Positions 21,536 to 33,689 of a DNA stretch of 64,000 nt are shown in pieces. Both the position numbers and the translations under genes were made by a program. The stretch comes from Elmis aenea (lineage: Eukaryota; Arthropoda; Insecta; Coleoptera; Elmidae). The stretch is from positions 1 to 64,000 of the forward strand of contig CANTFG010000253.1 of the NCBI GenBank assembly GCA_947652605.1, in the 5' to 3' direction. Within the stretch, counting starts at the first letter, position 1; every line of letters starts with the position of its first letter. The notes beneath the pieces are model-generated. The model worked only from the letters and a program-made list of their open reading frames with translations. It did not search any database and had not been told where the DNA came from.

Positions 21536-23282
21536 CAGGGTGGTCGATGCCCATACAGGGTATCTTGGTTATTATCAGATATTTAAAAAAAAATAAGTAC
21601 GTAGTCTCGATTTCTTTTTTCGAGAAAAATTTATTGCTGTTAACAGATTTTTGATATCCTTTTTAATTTTCGAAATATAGCCAAAAACCGATGTTTGGCA
21701 ATTTTTAAAAATGTTAAATATCTCGATTAAACAAAAAGATAGAGAAAAACTTTATAAACATTTTTTGCATGGTTTTTTGTCCTTAATAAGATAGCGATAG
21801 TCAATTGTTTTTTACTCATACGAATATTGATATATTACACCTAACTTTCTTATTTTAAATGGCAACCATAAGCAAATTATATACAGGGTGTGTAAAAATT
21901 GGCGGAAGGGCTACACGGGGCGATGTTTTTCGTAAAATTCTAAACCGAAAATCTTAATACGAAAATGTTGTACCATGCTTGCTGTGTCTGCAAGAGGTCC
22001 TCAAAGCTTTGACATTTAGTCCTTTAATAGGCGTTATTATTTAATACTTGCAAATGAAAAAGCTGCAATTTGGAATAAAAATAAATTTCGAATAGTATTT
22101 TTTCCTAGATATTGTGTTCTTCCTTTCGAAAATTGGTGTTGAAAATTTGTAAATCACTGATTTTAATGACAGTAATACATATGGCAACATTGTCATTAGC
22201 TGTCATCTCTGTTTTTCTCGTAATTATTTCTTGTTTGTGTTTTACGATACCCAAAAGTTTGCAGCTATGTTTACGAACTGAAGGCTTTCAGTACGAACAA
22301 AAAATGTAAATACCTAAGTAAAAATTGCTGATAAAAAAATGTCCAAACGCAAATCAATGTATGCAATGTTGCCAATTTTTTCTTTCTTTAAATGGTTCCT
22401 GAGGCCATAGGAAGCATGGAACAACATTTTCGTATTAAGATTTTCGCTCCGTGTAGCCCTTCCGCCAATTTTTACACACCCTGTATTTTTGAAAAGCGCA
22501 AAAAATAAGCTTTAGATTCTTGTCAAAGCCAACTATGGTTGTCATTTAAAATAAAAAAGTTAGATGTAATATATCAATATTTGTATGAGTAAAAAAAAAT
22601 CGAACGGCGCTGTCTTATTAAGGACAAAAAACCATGCAAAAAATGTCCTTAAAGTTTTTCTCTACCTTTTCTTTTAAGCAAGATCTTTAATATTTTTGAA
22701 AAGTGCCAAAAATGGTGTTAACTATATTTCGAGTATTTAAAAAGATATCAAAAATATTTAATATCTCGCTTAAACGAAAAGGTAAATAAAAACTTTAAAG
22801 ACATTTTTGCCATGGTTTTTTGTCCTTAATAAGATAGCGATATTATTTTTTTTTTACTCATACAAATATTGATATATTACACCTAACCTTCTTATTTTAA
22901 ATGGCAACCATAGTTGGCTTTGACTTAAATCAAAAGCTTATTTTTTGCACTTTTCAAAAATATATTATTTGCTTATGGTTGCTATTTAAAATAAGAAAGT
23001 TAAGTGTAATATATCGATATTCGTATGAGTAAAAAAAATGAACATCGCTATCTTATTAAGGACAAAAAACCATGCCAAAAATGTTAAAAAAATGTTTCTC
23101 TATCTTTTTGTTTAAGCGAGATATTTAACATTTTTGAAAATTGCCAAAAATCGGTTTTTGGCTATATTTCGAAAATTAAAAAAGATATCAAAAATCTGTT
23201 TACGGCAATGAATTTCTCTCGAAATATAAAATCGAGACTACATACTTAATTTTTTTTCTATCTCTGTATGGGCACTATCAAG
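21536..23282. mobile_element. Family-4 complex foldback with repeated arms
   Basis: Starts CAGGGTGG after TA (21534-21535). The arm sequence (cgaaatatagcc, ccttaataagatagcgat) appears in alternating orientation four times: about 21536-21881, 22490-22750, 22751-22950 and 22960-23280. The right end stops at gggcactatc without the expected terminal CACCCTG. A family-6 element is nested at 21884-22483. The arrangement suggests duplication of a whole foldback. Confidence 0.7.
21884..22483. mobile_element. Family-6 foldback element (600 bp)
   Basis: TA-flanked (21882-21883, 22484-22485), starting CAGGGTGTGTAAA and ending TTTACACACCCTG. Arms contain attggcggaagggctacac and inverse. Same family as 55200-55809 and the half copy at 54571-54939. 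Lies within the family-4 element's centre, so it is the younger insertion. Confidence 0.85.
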
Positions 23283-23463
23283 GCCGTCGTTATAACGGGC
23301 CGGCTCATTGAATTTTTGAGTGGTGGGGATTAAGGCGGATGCTGAACATACTTCGCTATGCCTGGCTATAGAATGTAACGTAAATTATTACCTTAATAAT
23401 TAAATATTAGTATCTTTTATTACTATTTATTATTAAAGTTTTTCAAATGTATTTACTTATAAA
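23283..23463. other. Unassigned
   Basis: Short stretch between the foldback end and the AT minisatellite; a ccgtcgttataacgggccgg hairpin-like string at about 23283. Nothing else seen. Confidence 0.3.
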
Positions 23464-23525
23464 GGTATTTAATTATAGATGTATTTAATTATAAGGGTAT
23501 TTAATTATAAATATATTTAATTATA
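23464..23525. repeat. ~16-bp AT-rich tandem repeat, about 4-5 units
   Basis: Units of the form gtatttaattataa(at) repeat with small variations. It may lie in the 3' flank of the P-element-like remnant. Confidence 0.7.
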
Positions 23526-23547
23526 AATGTATATTTTCTAATTCCTA

Positions 23548-24610
23548 TTATACGTTTCTAATTTTCTCAAGGTTTTTTTTTACTTTTTCTCCACGTTGAT
23601 CATTTATTAATTTTTGATAATTATTTAATAATATATTGGCAAATATTGAAATGCAATTAATAACAATTAATTCACTACTGTTACATTTACAATTTATTAT
23701 TTCTACTAAATTAATTTCTTGTACATAATCTACACTTAATTTTAATAATATCTTTTTGATTTTTTGCTTTAAAAAAATGTCCTCATACATTTCGCTTATT
23801 AAAACCTGAAACACTTTATACATAGCACACAAAATTTGAACAATGAAGTCTTTTGGGATTTTTAAGCCACCACGATCTAAGTCATTTATATATAATAAAC
23901 ATTCATATTTTTCATAATTTGGTAGAATTTTATCCTCTGTTAGATAATTAAGACAAATTTTACATTTTATTTTAGTTTGCAACTTTTTTATTACGTATCC
24001 TCCAATATAAATCAAAACCATAAATTAATTGCTTGATATATCTATAACGTCAATATGTCGAACTATGTCCTCAAATAGTTTGTCTAATTCGTCCATATTA
24101 GTTGAATTTTCATTGTCATTTTGTGATTACTCAAAAAATAAGGTTTTAATTTCAAAGTTTCTGTAAATCGCTGATTTTAATTTTAACAGATTAATGGTTC
24201 TTAATTTTCTTTCGGATTCTAAAACTTGTTCTACCCTTATATTAAGAAGCTCCAATCATTTGTCTATATTGACCAAATCTTGCTTCCAATGGATCTGTTT
24301 GAAATTTTCCCAACAATACAAGATTTATTTTATGTTGCTCAAATAAATAATTTGTCAGTAATAGTAACATATTGCTAGTATGTGTTAATGAAGAAAATTT
24401 CTGGTTGGTCAACTTTCCGTTTCGTTTAGCTATGTTATTAATTTCTAACTCATCCCATTTCTTAACATATTCTACAAAATTTTTCAAAAATGCTAAGTTT
24501 TCATGTTGCAAGTTTGTTATTGGTTCTGAATACTGATCACGAAGATGTTGCCCTTTATATAAATTTTTGCAATTTACAATTTTCCACCAACAGTGTCTTT
24601 CCCAACTAAA
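23548..24610 (-). pseudogene. P-element-like transposase, C-terminal half
   Basis: The upstream frame (from about 24610 to 24242) reads WWKIVNCKNLYKGQ, then QTDPLEARFGQYRQMIGAS, a hallmark of P/THAP9-type transposases (DPLExxFGxxRQ). A one-base shift at 24242 continues as EQVLESERKLRTINLLKLK. After two in-frame stops, 24021-23548 gives IYIGGYVIKKL, paired cysteines (CKICLNYL) and RGGLKIPKDF, typical of the C-terminal region. THAP domain and N-terminal catalytic part are absent. At least three disabling lesions; inactive. Confidence 0.75.
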
Positions 24611-25026
24611 ATATAAGTAGAATCTGTTTTATATGTAATAATTGTGGTTACTAATGACTCTGAAGGAGTTAGCGTATCTGCATCACGTTAATTTGTCGAT
24701 AATAACGTTTGCGATAGAGTCTTATCAGTTTAATAATATTAATGGCCGTCCGACCAAGTACATATGCACTAAAACTCTGTGGAAGTTGATACAGCTGCTT
24801 ACTCGATCGTACTATATCCGTCCTGTACATTTGCATTGCTGCAGGAGCGTGATAAACGCTTGAAATCGAGATAATCCAGAGGCGACTTGAATTTGATTAC
24901 TTGTGATTTGAGGAGGTCCCAACCGAAGAGGGTCGACCTGCCAGTAATTGCTTTATTTACAGCTTAATGCCTTTCGGAGTGGCCGCAAAATCATTACGTC
25001 GAGTGGGGGATTCACAAAACTGTAAA
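24611..25026. other. Unassigned, possibly host sequence
   Basis: Balanced composition with no recognised transposon end and no long frame. Candidate ancestral host DNA between insertions. Confidence 0.3.
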
Positions 25027-25034
25027 TACGCAAG

Positions 25035-25257
25035 CAGGGCCGGCGCTACCATTAAGGCGAACTAGGCGGTCGCCTAGGGCGCTATCCATAGGGGGGGCGC
25101 AAAAATAGGGGGGGCGCAAAAATGTGTAATTACCATTATTAAAAAATAAAATTTTATTGTTTATCGATTATCGTACTGTCACAAATATTAATTTCTGTGA
25201 AAATTTGTGCGTTATAATAAGTTTTGCCTAGGGCGCTAAATAACCTGGCGCCCCCTG
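25035..25257. mobile_element. hAT-type MITE, 223 bp
   Basis: Ends cagggccggcgctacc and the inverse of acctggcgccccctg. Target duplication is tacgcaag: 25027-25034 on the left and, on the right, 26570-26577 plus the TA at 25258-25259, because another element has inserted inside it. Both ends contain cctagggcgct strings. No coding capacity. Confidence 0.8.
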
Positions 25258-25259
25258 TA

Positions 25260-26569
25260 GGGGAGACCGGGGATAAAAGTAACATTTTTTTGTTTTTATT
25301 TAATTTCTCATAGATTATTGCAAATTTTTTACATCCAAATTGGTTTAATGATAGATTGGACATTTGTCTTGCTTCCAAGATATTTATTTCGTGTGTTTCG
25401 TAAAGCAACTGTTAGAAAAAAATTTGTTTCTTTAGTAAGACAGCTGTTACTTTCAACCTCAACGTTGGGGCTAAAAGTAACAATGATTGGGGTAAATTGT
25501 AACGGCAAAATAATTTACACAGCTCATAAGTAGTGGGTAAATATATTAGTATTCATCAACAAAATTAATATTTTATTCAAAAATACACATTAGCAAAATG
25601 AAAAAATAAAAAAAAATATCTTTGGTACAATACAAAATGATAAGTGAACAGTATGGCATACCAGGTAAGGGCGGTCCCAAATTATTAAATTTATACTGGA
25701 TCATAATAACTGTTTGTTTTATTTAAAAAAAATCTAACCGCCCTTAAACTGACCGTCATTCATTAAATCAGTAAAAGAGGGTCAGGTTAAGTTGGGTTGG
25801 TTAAAGCTTTGTTTATATTAAGTTATAAATATTAAAGTAATAGAATAAAAACAATGGCGGCTGGTAGGAAAACCAAAAGTACCAATTTACATAGGTTTTA
25901 TAATTTAAAATGCTTTTTAAGAAATGATTTAGCTTTACATACATTTCCATCATTAAACCGATATTATATACTGAGTTTTATAATTTAATAATTTGGGACT
26001 GCAGTTACCAGGTTTGCCAAGATTATAAGTACCTACATATTTAAAAATGTGAATCAAAAAGATACAACAAACTGGAAAATTATTCCGACAAATCTTGTAT
26101 ATTCTCATCTACGAAGAAAGCCACCAATTATGTGCTAAGAGTGAACATTTGCAAGTGAAAACATTAATTGGGGTTGGTTGTAACACTTTGTTACTTTTGA
26201 CCCCAAGTGTACACAAAATTTTTTTCAGGGAATCCACAATTAACCACGATTCTAACGTCAAATTGTATTGCATCCACCAATAGCCAACTAAATTTAGAAC
26301 AAAATAATATAGGTACTTTTTTGTTCCTATTTTAGAGAGCGCCTAAAAGTTACTCGACGGATGAGACAACGCAGTAACTTTTAGGCGGAAAATAGTGACT
26401 CTGGCTGGCAAAAAGTTAACCTCTATGACAGATGAAAACTAGCAATGTAGGTAGGGAGCTGGATGTAACTTAACATTGCAAAAGCGTTTAGAGCGATATA
26501 AAACAAAAATTAAAGAAACTATAGGCACTGTTACAACCTGCCCGTGTTACTTTTATCCCCGGTCTCCCC
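25260..26569. mobile_element. TA-target element with GGGGAGACCGGGG termini
   Basis: 1310 bp with inverted repeats identical for about 25 bp (ggggagaccggggataaaag onward), flanked by TA (25258-25259, 26570-26571). It resembles the pogo-like element at 9517-10869 in its terminal ten or so bases. No transposase domain seen inside, so it is non-autonomous. It sits within the right target duplication of the adjacent hAT MITE. Confidence 0.85.
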
Positions 26570-26577
26570 TACGCAAG

Positions 26578-26748
26578 CGAGTCCAATTACAATTTACTGA
26601 TATTTATTATTGGATAACGTGCTTAATCGAATGTAAAATGTTACGTACTGTCTTTCATGTCTATGGGTCACTAGGATGTTAGGGAGTGCATAACACGTTC
26701 AAGGGGCTTGGGCAAATTTGTATTTGGGGGTCCGATGTACACTATGTA
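26578..26748. other. Unassigned
   Basis: No recognised feature. Confidence 0.3.
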
Positions 26749-27976
26749 TAGGGTGGGCAAATTTCGATGTTTTAATAGGGAATCTCGGTAACTATAAGAG
26801 GTATCAAAAAACGGACCGCGCATCCTCGATCTCTTTTTTCGAGAAAAAGTTGATGGTGAAAACTAAAATTGGTTATCGTCTTTTGTTTTCGAGTTATCGC
26901 CGACAACTCGATTTTTCGACTTTTCGTTTTATGACCATATCTCGCTTCTTTATGAAAATAAAGAAAAATAATTTTGACGTTCTACAGGCACTTTTTTGAT
27001 AAGAATGCAGTGGCGTAGACAATTTTTCAAAAAATAAATCAAAATTCAAGTTGTGACATAAAGTTTTATTTTTTTAAATGGAACCCATAGTTGGCTATGA
27101 CTTACTTAAATTTCTTATTTTTTTGTCATTCCAAATATATAAGGGTTGATGTAGTTATTTTTAATAATACGCAAGTTACGAAGGTTTTTTAGTTTTTTTT
27201 TAAAATTAAATTATAGTAGGCTGTGAAAACAAAAACAAAACATAGTGTAAAACCTTTTAAAACTCATTTGGTACGAGTTACGAAGGTCTTGTAACTTGTT
27301 GTAATAAACATTACAAATATGTGAACGTAAGATAAACTACAATAAACTACAATAGGTAGGTACTGCAGATTCTGACTTTATCGTTGTTTCCTTATTTCTA
27401 ATATATTTACTATGTTTATCACAATAACAAATTACAAAACCTTCGTAACCTGTACCAAATGAGTTTTACAAGGTTTTACACTATGTTTTGTTTTTGTTTT
27501 CATAGCCTACTATAATATTGTATTAAAAAAACAAACTAAAAAACCTTCGTAACTTGCGTATTATTAAAAATAAGAATATCAACCTCTATATATTTGGAAT
27601 GACAAAAAAAATAAGAAATTTAAATAAGTCATAGCCAGCTATGGGTTCTGTTTAAAAAAATACAACTTTATGTCACAACTCGAATTTCGATTTATTTTTT
27701 GAAAAATTGTCTACGCCACTGCATTCTTATCAAAAAAGTAGAATGTCAAAATTATTTTTGTTTATTTTCATAAACAAGTGAGATATGGTCATAAAACGAA
27801 AAGTCGAAAAATCGAGTTATCGGCGATAACTCGAAAACAAAAGACGATAACCAGTTTTAGTTTTCACCATTAATTTTTTCTCGAAAAAAGAGATCGAGGA
27901 TGCGCGGTCCGTTTTTTGATACCTCTTATAGTTACCGAGATTCCCTATTAAAACATCGAAATTTGCCCACCCTCTG
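26749..27976. mobile_element. Family-5 foldback element (1.2 kb)
   Basis: Arms of roughly 590 bp are inverted copies, beginning tagggtgggcaaatttcg and ending cgaaatttgcccaccct. The interior includes the core catagttggctatgac. The outer few bases of both termini have decayed relative to CAGGGTG. Closest relative: 31815-32998. Confidence 0.85.
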
Positions 27977-28359
27977 CGTATCGTCTTGCAGATGCACAAG
28001 AATTGCCGTGACATTCACCATAAACTAAATGAATGTCGGCTAATTCGTTTAGAGTATACAAGTTTGTGTATGACATTTTTAAAAAAAGGTTAGGTTGTGA
28101 ACAAGCCTTAAGTCAAGCACGACATTAGTCAACTAAGTTTCGTTAAAAAAAATATTTGAGGTGTATAAACAGAGTTTGTCGATGCATTTTTAGCACTAAT
28201 TTTCTCGAAAACGGCTACGTTTACAGCAAAAAACAAAGAGGGACGAATTTTTTCCTCTTAAGTCGTACTTTCTTATGGACGAATGACATTTTCTATTTTA
28301 TTCCAGAGAAAAAAATTCTGAAGATGGTAAGCGGATGACCTGCCTGTAAATCATACTTC
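27977..28359. other. Unassigned
   Basis: Includes a 60-codon frame (28156-28338) with no recognised family. Possibly interior of the foldback fragment that ends at 28609. Confidence 0.3.
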
Positions 28360-28609
28360 CAATTACGTGTTTTCTTTCTAATTATCCCACAAAGTCAATG
28401 GGAAACACCCAAACATTTCGGCCAAGTTTGATAGCTCTAGCTTAAACGGCTAGGACGTAATCGATTTTTTGATTTTTTTTTCTTGCAACTTTGGTGGTCT
28501 CTAACTTTGAAAGGAAGCATTTTCGGATAACAAAATATTTGACAAATGGTCATCATTTTCACTCAGGAATATGCACATACTTTTTTGCCGTGAATAATTA
28601 GGCACCCTG
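28360..28609 (-). mobile_element. Foldback right-terminus fragment
   Basis: Ends aattaggcaccctg followed by TA (28610-28611). No matching left end was found in the window; the family differs from the others listed here. Left limit approximate. Confidence 0.4.
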
Positions 28610-28611
28610 TA

Positions 28612-29231
28612 TATATAAATTTTAAGAAATCCTGCCAAGAATTTCATTTTTATTTGAAATCAACACCAAATATAGTACTTAAGCAAATTTGTTCTTCAGA
28701 AAAATATGACCACATAATTATATATTTTCACGTGTTCATTCCTGTTATTTTCATTAATAAATAAAAAATATGAAAAAATATGCGTTTTCTTGAATACAAA
28801 TACTATTACCTAAACATTAGTAAATGTCTGGTTTTAACGAAAAAAATAAATGGTCACGTTACTCAACGAAATAAATAAATTAAAATTTTTCAAAAGTAAT
28901 TTATGAAATTGTGTATATTGTATCTATGTTTATATAAGGAAATTATGAATATTCATATATTTATGTTAGTTTATATAATATATTTTGAAAAAATATATTT
29001 CATTAATATAAAAAAAAAGTTGTTAGTGTTATTTTAACTTAACAATTTAATATACTTGCTTTTTACATCTGCTATTTGAACTTTTATATCAATTTGCGCC
29101 AATTTTTAACTATCGCCATCTATTAACTATAATATGAAATATCGCCAATAGACGGCCATTTGGATAAAAACTTAAACAACAAACTTCAAAGGTGCCGACA
29201 GCAGCTGTCCCTACTGTATGATCTCTATACT
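28612..29231. other. Very AT-rich, unassigned
   Basis: Long runs of A and T, no coding domain or paired termini. Confidence 0.4.
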
Positions 29232-29245
29232 GTGGTTTAATATAC

Positions 29246-30294
29246 TTCTTCTTCTTCTTCTTTTACTAAACCTTATGCCTCACGGCGTCGGCTTTTGGTG
29301 GTTCTCCACCCAGCTTTTTCAGATCTTTTTGTCTGCCGTCATCGCTCTCAACTCCCCAACTGTTTTCCCTCTTACACGGGCCATTTGTTCTATCCTGTTT
29401 TCCATGTTAGTTGTTGGCCTTCCTACCCGCCTTTTCCCATTACCTCCTACTTTCTGTTATTTTGTTTGTCATAGATTCTGGCGGCATCCTCTGCACGTGT
29501 CCGTACCATTTTAATTGTTTTTCTTCGATATTTTGGGTTATTTGTTTTTGTTGTAGGTTATTCTGGATGTCTTTATTTTTGCACTTATCTCTTTTTGTTT
29601 TTCCCGCTATTTTTCTTAAGAATCTCATTTCTGCTGCCGTTATTCTTTTCTCATGTTTAGATGTTAGTGGCCATGTTTCACTACCATACAGCATAGTTGG
29701 AATTACGACCGTGTTGTATATTCTGGTTTTTGTTTGTGCACTAATTTCTTTTTTCCCAAGGATAGTTTTGTTTAGTTGGTAGTAAATTCTCGTGCTTTTT
29801 CTGGTTCTGTTTAGGATTTCTGCGTCAATTTTCCCATCTTCGCAAATTTTCGTTCCTAAGTACTCTATTGTCGAGACTTGCTCCAGTACGTCGTCTCCGC
29901 ATTTGATGTTTTGCTGGTCATCATCGTTTATTTTCATTATTTTTGTTTTCCCTGTGTTTATTCCATTCCCATTTGTTGTATCGTTTCGTTCCACTGGTTC
30001 AAGGATTTTTGTATGTCTTCTCTATTTTCCCCCACTATTATTATATCGTCTGCATATAATAGGCACTGTATCTGGATGGGCCAAAGATCTTTGAATCCGA
30101 CTGTTACTTTGGGCGTATTTTTTTTACAGGTCTTCAGTATTTTGTCCATATAAATATTGAATAATAGGGGGCTTAGGCTATCACCCTGTTTGATTCCTCT
30201 TTGTAGTGTAAATTTTCTGGAGCTTTTGCCTTTTATTCGTACTTCCGCTATAACTTTTCTGTATACACTTTTTATGGCCTTGGTGAGTTTTTCC
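29246..30294 (-). mobile_element. 5'-truncated LINE with 14-bp target duplication
   Basis: The 14-mer gtggtttaatatac flanks the insert exactly (29232-29245 and 30295-30308). The 3' end (left) has a (GAA)n tail on the minus strand at 29246-29263. The reverse transcriptase C-terminal half and thumb are encoded; everything 5' of the palm domain is lost. Length and clean duplication indicate one target-primed insertion. Confidence 0.95.
29440..30292 (-). pseudogene. LINE reverse transcriptase C-terminal half
   Basis: From the 5' side it reads IKQGDSLSPLLFNIYMD (motif 4 region) and CLLYADDIIIV, the catalytic YADD. After a frame change near 29990 come NTGKTKIM, YLGTKICEDG, MLYGSETWPLT and KQLKWYGHVQRM. 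The order and wording are those of APE-type insect LINEs with a GSETW thumb motif; clade not assigned. At least one stop/frameshift breaks the frame. Confidence 0.85.
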
Positions 30295-30308
30295 GTGGTT
30301 TAATATAC

Positions 30309-31080
30309 AGTATTTTAAAAACAGATAAGATGTCATGTTAGTCAGTTGTGAAGTATATTGATTGATTTGTAGACATTTTCTTAGTTTTTACGTTAATAAA
30401 CGTTACAATATGTATATTATAGTCACCTCGTATAAGAGAGTTAACAATTAACATTGGAGATTAAAGTTTTTTAAGTTTATGTTAGCATGTTTCGGGAACT
30501 CGACGCGGTATGCATTATTTTGCAATTTAATCATGATTTCTGCAACATTTTTCAGCGACGAAATAAATTAATAGAACGTTCGCACTGTTATTATTTACGC
30601 CGCTAACGATATTTTCATCCTGTCTTGTCTGCCATCAAGCATCGTACGTCTTGAAGCTGTATTCAAAAACGACGTCGCTGAAAAACGAAATCGAGTTTAG
30701 ATAAGGAAAAGGACGTAAAAATTCATTTGAATATTTCTGCTCGATTTTAAAAGAGCAAGTTTGACAAACGATGTGCAACCCAAGCGGTGATAAATGAATA
30801 AAACTCGGGAAGATTGTGAAAAGGTAAAGAAACGTGTCGATGTTTCACTGAGAAAACATTCGATAACCCATGTCTTGGATTTATAGAAAGGCCGTAGATG
30901 AGTTATATTTTAACAATTCAAAGTTTGAAATTTCCTACACCGATATCGAACATTGAAGCAACGGAAATATAGGTATTTACGTGGCAAGTCCGGAAAGTGG
31001 TACTTTACCTGACGAGTAGGCGTTTCTGGGACGAGCCGTAGGCGAGTCTTGAAAGTATGCGAGTCCAGTTTTGTTATTTT
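30309..31080. other. Unassigned, partly balanced composition
   Basis: No terminus or domain recognised before the ccctgta at 31090. The minus-strand frame 30910-31188 crosses a foldback terminus and is not a gene. Could be host DNA. Confidence 0.3.
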
Positions 31081-31087
31081 AAATTGC

Positions 31088-31434
31088 ACACCCTGTATAT
31101 TTTTACATTTTTGGAAAGAGGAAGCGATTTTGGATACAACTGCACTATTTTGGTTAATTTTTATAACCTCAAAAGTTTTTTGAAACAAAATTTAGTTTTT
31201 TATTAAGGGTGCCGTGACCTGCATAAATTGATTTTAATTATGTCAATAATTGTCCAAAAAACGTTTCTGTAAATTTTAATTGACATTTAGGTTACTTTAA
31301 TTGGCTTTGAAGGTTGTGGAATCGTTTTTTTTACAAAAAGTCAATTTTTTTAAATGGAACTATGATGGTACAAGCGGTTATATAAATGGAGCATCTTCCA
31401 ACGAATCCATAGATACCAATAACTTGTATCTTTA
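31088..31434. mobile_element. Foldback-type terminus fragment
   Basis: The string cacaccctgtatatttttac at about 31088 resembles the ends and inner ends of family-8 elements (39108-39167), but no full element is evident up to the piggyBac-type MITE at 31439. Confidence 0.3.
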
Positions 31435-31438
31435 TTAA

Positions 31439-31746
31439 CACGTTCACTGCCAACCAAAATTTTGTGCCGACCCTCAGAGGCCAACGCGTTTTATTGAAAT
31501 ATTTAATGTTTAGTATATTTTATTAAAACTGTAACTGCTTACCAAAACAAATTTTAAAAACCGACACCAGGAAAAGTTGAGGTTCACCTTTCCCTACAAG
31601 CCAGTAAAATCGTAAAGTAGGCTCACAACGGCCAACAAAATACTAGAACATTTAGTACAGATATGTCCGTGACTCAAATGTCTAGTCATTGGCTCCTAAT
31701 GAACGACCGCCATGACTCAAACCTCGAGTCAGTGGCAGTGAACGTG
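31439..31746. mobile_element. piggyBac-type MITE (TTAA-flanked)
   Basis: 308 bp with perfect inverted ends CACGTTCACTGCC / GGCAGTGAACGTG, flanked by TTAA (31435-31438, 31747-31750). The TTAA duplication is diagnostic for piggyBac, though the CAC start is not the usual CCC and Kolobok-type elements also use TTAA. No coding capacity. Confidence 0.8.
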
Positions 31747-31814
31747 TTAAGAGTCTGCTTCAAACACTTCAAATTATTGTGAAGATTTATTAACATATCC
31801 TGTTAATCCCAGTA

Positions 31815-32998
31815 CAGGGTGGGCAAATTTCTATGTTTTAATAGGGAATCTCTGTAACTATAAGAGATATGAAAAAACGGACCGCGCATCCTTGATCTCT
31901 TTTTTCGAAAAAAAGTTAATGGTGAAAACTAAAATTGGTTATCGTCTTTTGTTTTCGAGTTATCGCGGATAACTCGATTTTTCGACTTTTCGTTTTATGA
32001 CTGTATCTCGCTTGTTTATGAAAATAAACAAAAATAATTTTGACGTTCTACAGGCACTTTTTTGATAGCAATGCAGTGGCGTGGTCAATTTAAAAAAAAA
32101 ATCCGAAATTCGAGTTGTGACATAAAGTTGTATTATTTTAAATGGAACCCATAGTTGGCCATGACTTATTTAAATTCGGTATTTTTTTGTCATTCCAAAT
32201 ATATAAGGGTTGATGTATTTATTTTCAATAATACGCCAGTTACGGAGGTTTTTTAGTTTTTTTTTTAAACAAAATTATAGTAGGCTGTGAAATCAAAAAC
32301 AAAACAAGGTGTAAAATCTTTTCAAACTCATTTGGTACAAGTTACGAAGGTTTTGTAATTTGTTGTTTTGATAAACATTATAAATATATAAAAATAAGGA
32401 AACAACGATAAAGTCGGAATCTGCAGTAATGTAGTTAATTGTAGTTTATCTAATGTTCAAATATTTGTAATGTTTATCACAACAACAAATTACAAAACCT
32501 TCGTAACTTGTACCAAATGAGTTTTAAAAGGTTTAACTTACACCTTGTTTTATTTTTGATTTAAAAAAAAATTAAAAAACCTCCGTAACTTGCGTACCTA
32601 TTATTAAAAATAAATACATCAAACCTTATAAATATTTGGAATGACAAAAAAATAAGGAATTTAAATAAGCCATAGCCAACTATGGGTTCCATTTAAAAAA
32701 ATACAACTTTAAGTCACAACTCGAATTTCGATTTTTTTTTGAAAAATTGACTACCCCACTGCATTGCTATCAAAAAAGTGCCAGTAGAACGTCAAAATTA
32801 TTTTTCTTTATTTTCATAAACAAAAAGTCGAAAAATCGAGTTATCGGCGATAACTCGAAAACAAAAGACGATAACCAATTTTAGTTTTCACCATTAACTT
32901 TTTCTCGAAAAAAGAGATCAAGGATGCGCGGTCCGTTTTTTGATACCTCTTATAGTTACCGAGATTCCCTATTAAAACATCGAAATTTTCCCACACTG
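31815..32998. mobile_element. Family-5 foldback element (1.18 kb)
   Basis: Starts CAGGGTGGGCAAA after TA (31813-31814); right end reads cccacactg, one base from canonical. Arms of over 500 bp are inverted copies with the shared interior core catagttggccatgac. The right arm lacks about 20 bp near 32820. Same family as 26749-27976. Confidence 0.85.
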
Positions 32999-33101
32999 TG
33001 CATAACTGCAACAAAACAAATTAACAAATTATCGTAGTTTTATGTTTAACTACTATAGTCATTTAATTAAAAAGTCTAAATTTTTAGGTATGGATGGTGA
33101 C

Positions 33102-33681
33102 CATTGAATAAAAAGATAAAGGAACGAGCATTTTAGCGATTTTAAGGCGTCCAGGTTAGCCTCTCAATATGGCGGATGCATGTTTCCGCTTCTCAGTGGT
33201 GTACCTAACATTTTTAAATATGTATTGAATAATGTAAATATTTGCTTTGTTTTGACTTGAGCCTGTTATTTACTTATTTATTTATTGTTTCGTAGTTGAG
33301 GGAATTAAAAAAACGACAGCATATTTCAATATTTGGATGGTTTATCATGAGAGTTAAAAGATATGCTGTGCACAAATGCACGCCACTGATATGACATACC
33401 ATTTTGACAAACCACATCAAATTTTCAATACATGATTACACTACAAAATATTAATGTCTACTTACCTATGAAACGTAATCTTTTAATCTTCAACATTTTT
33501 TGACCTAGTAAGACTACAAGATCTGCTGTAAACCATTTTAGCACACAAAACCCTAAATTTCTTGACTGTTTGATCTGTCAAAACCGGCCGCCATCAGAGG
33601 CCTTTTATGTCGTCATTTCCGTCGCCGACAAACGATGCAGTATAATGTTAAAAGCTCCTTCCTTTATCTTTTTATTCAATG
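33102..33681. mobile_element. 580-bp MITE with perfect 8-bp duplication
   Basis: Ends cattgaataaaaagataaag and inverse form about 36-bp inverted repeats with few mismatches. The 8-mer atggtgac stands at 33094-33101 and 33682-33689. An 8-bp duplication with CA ends is compatible with hAT or P. Inside, cagtggtgtacc (33194) and gcacgccactg (about 33378-33388) could be ends of a smaller nested element without a clear duplication. Confidence 0.85.
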
Positions 33682-33689
33682 ATGGTGAC

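Noticed and set aside
29218..30153. Plus-strand hydrophobic frames
   Set aside because: Antisense of the LINE reverse transcriptase; the minus frame carries the conserved YADD and GSETW motifs.
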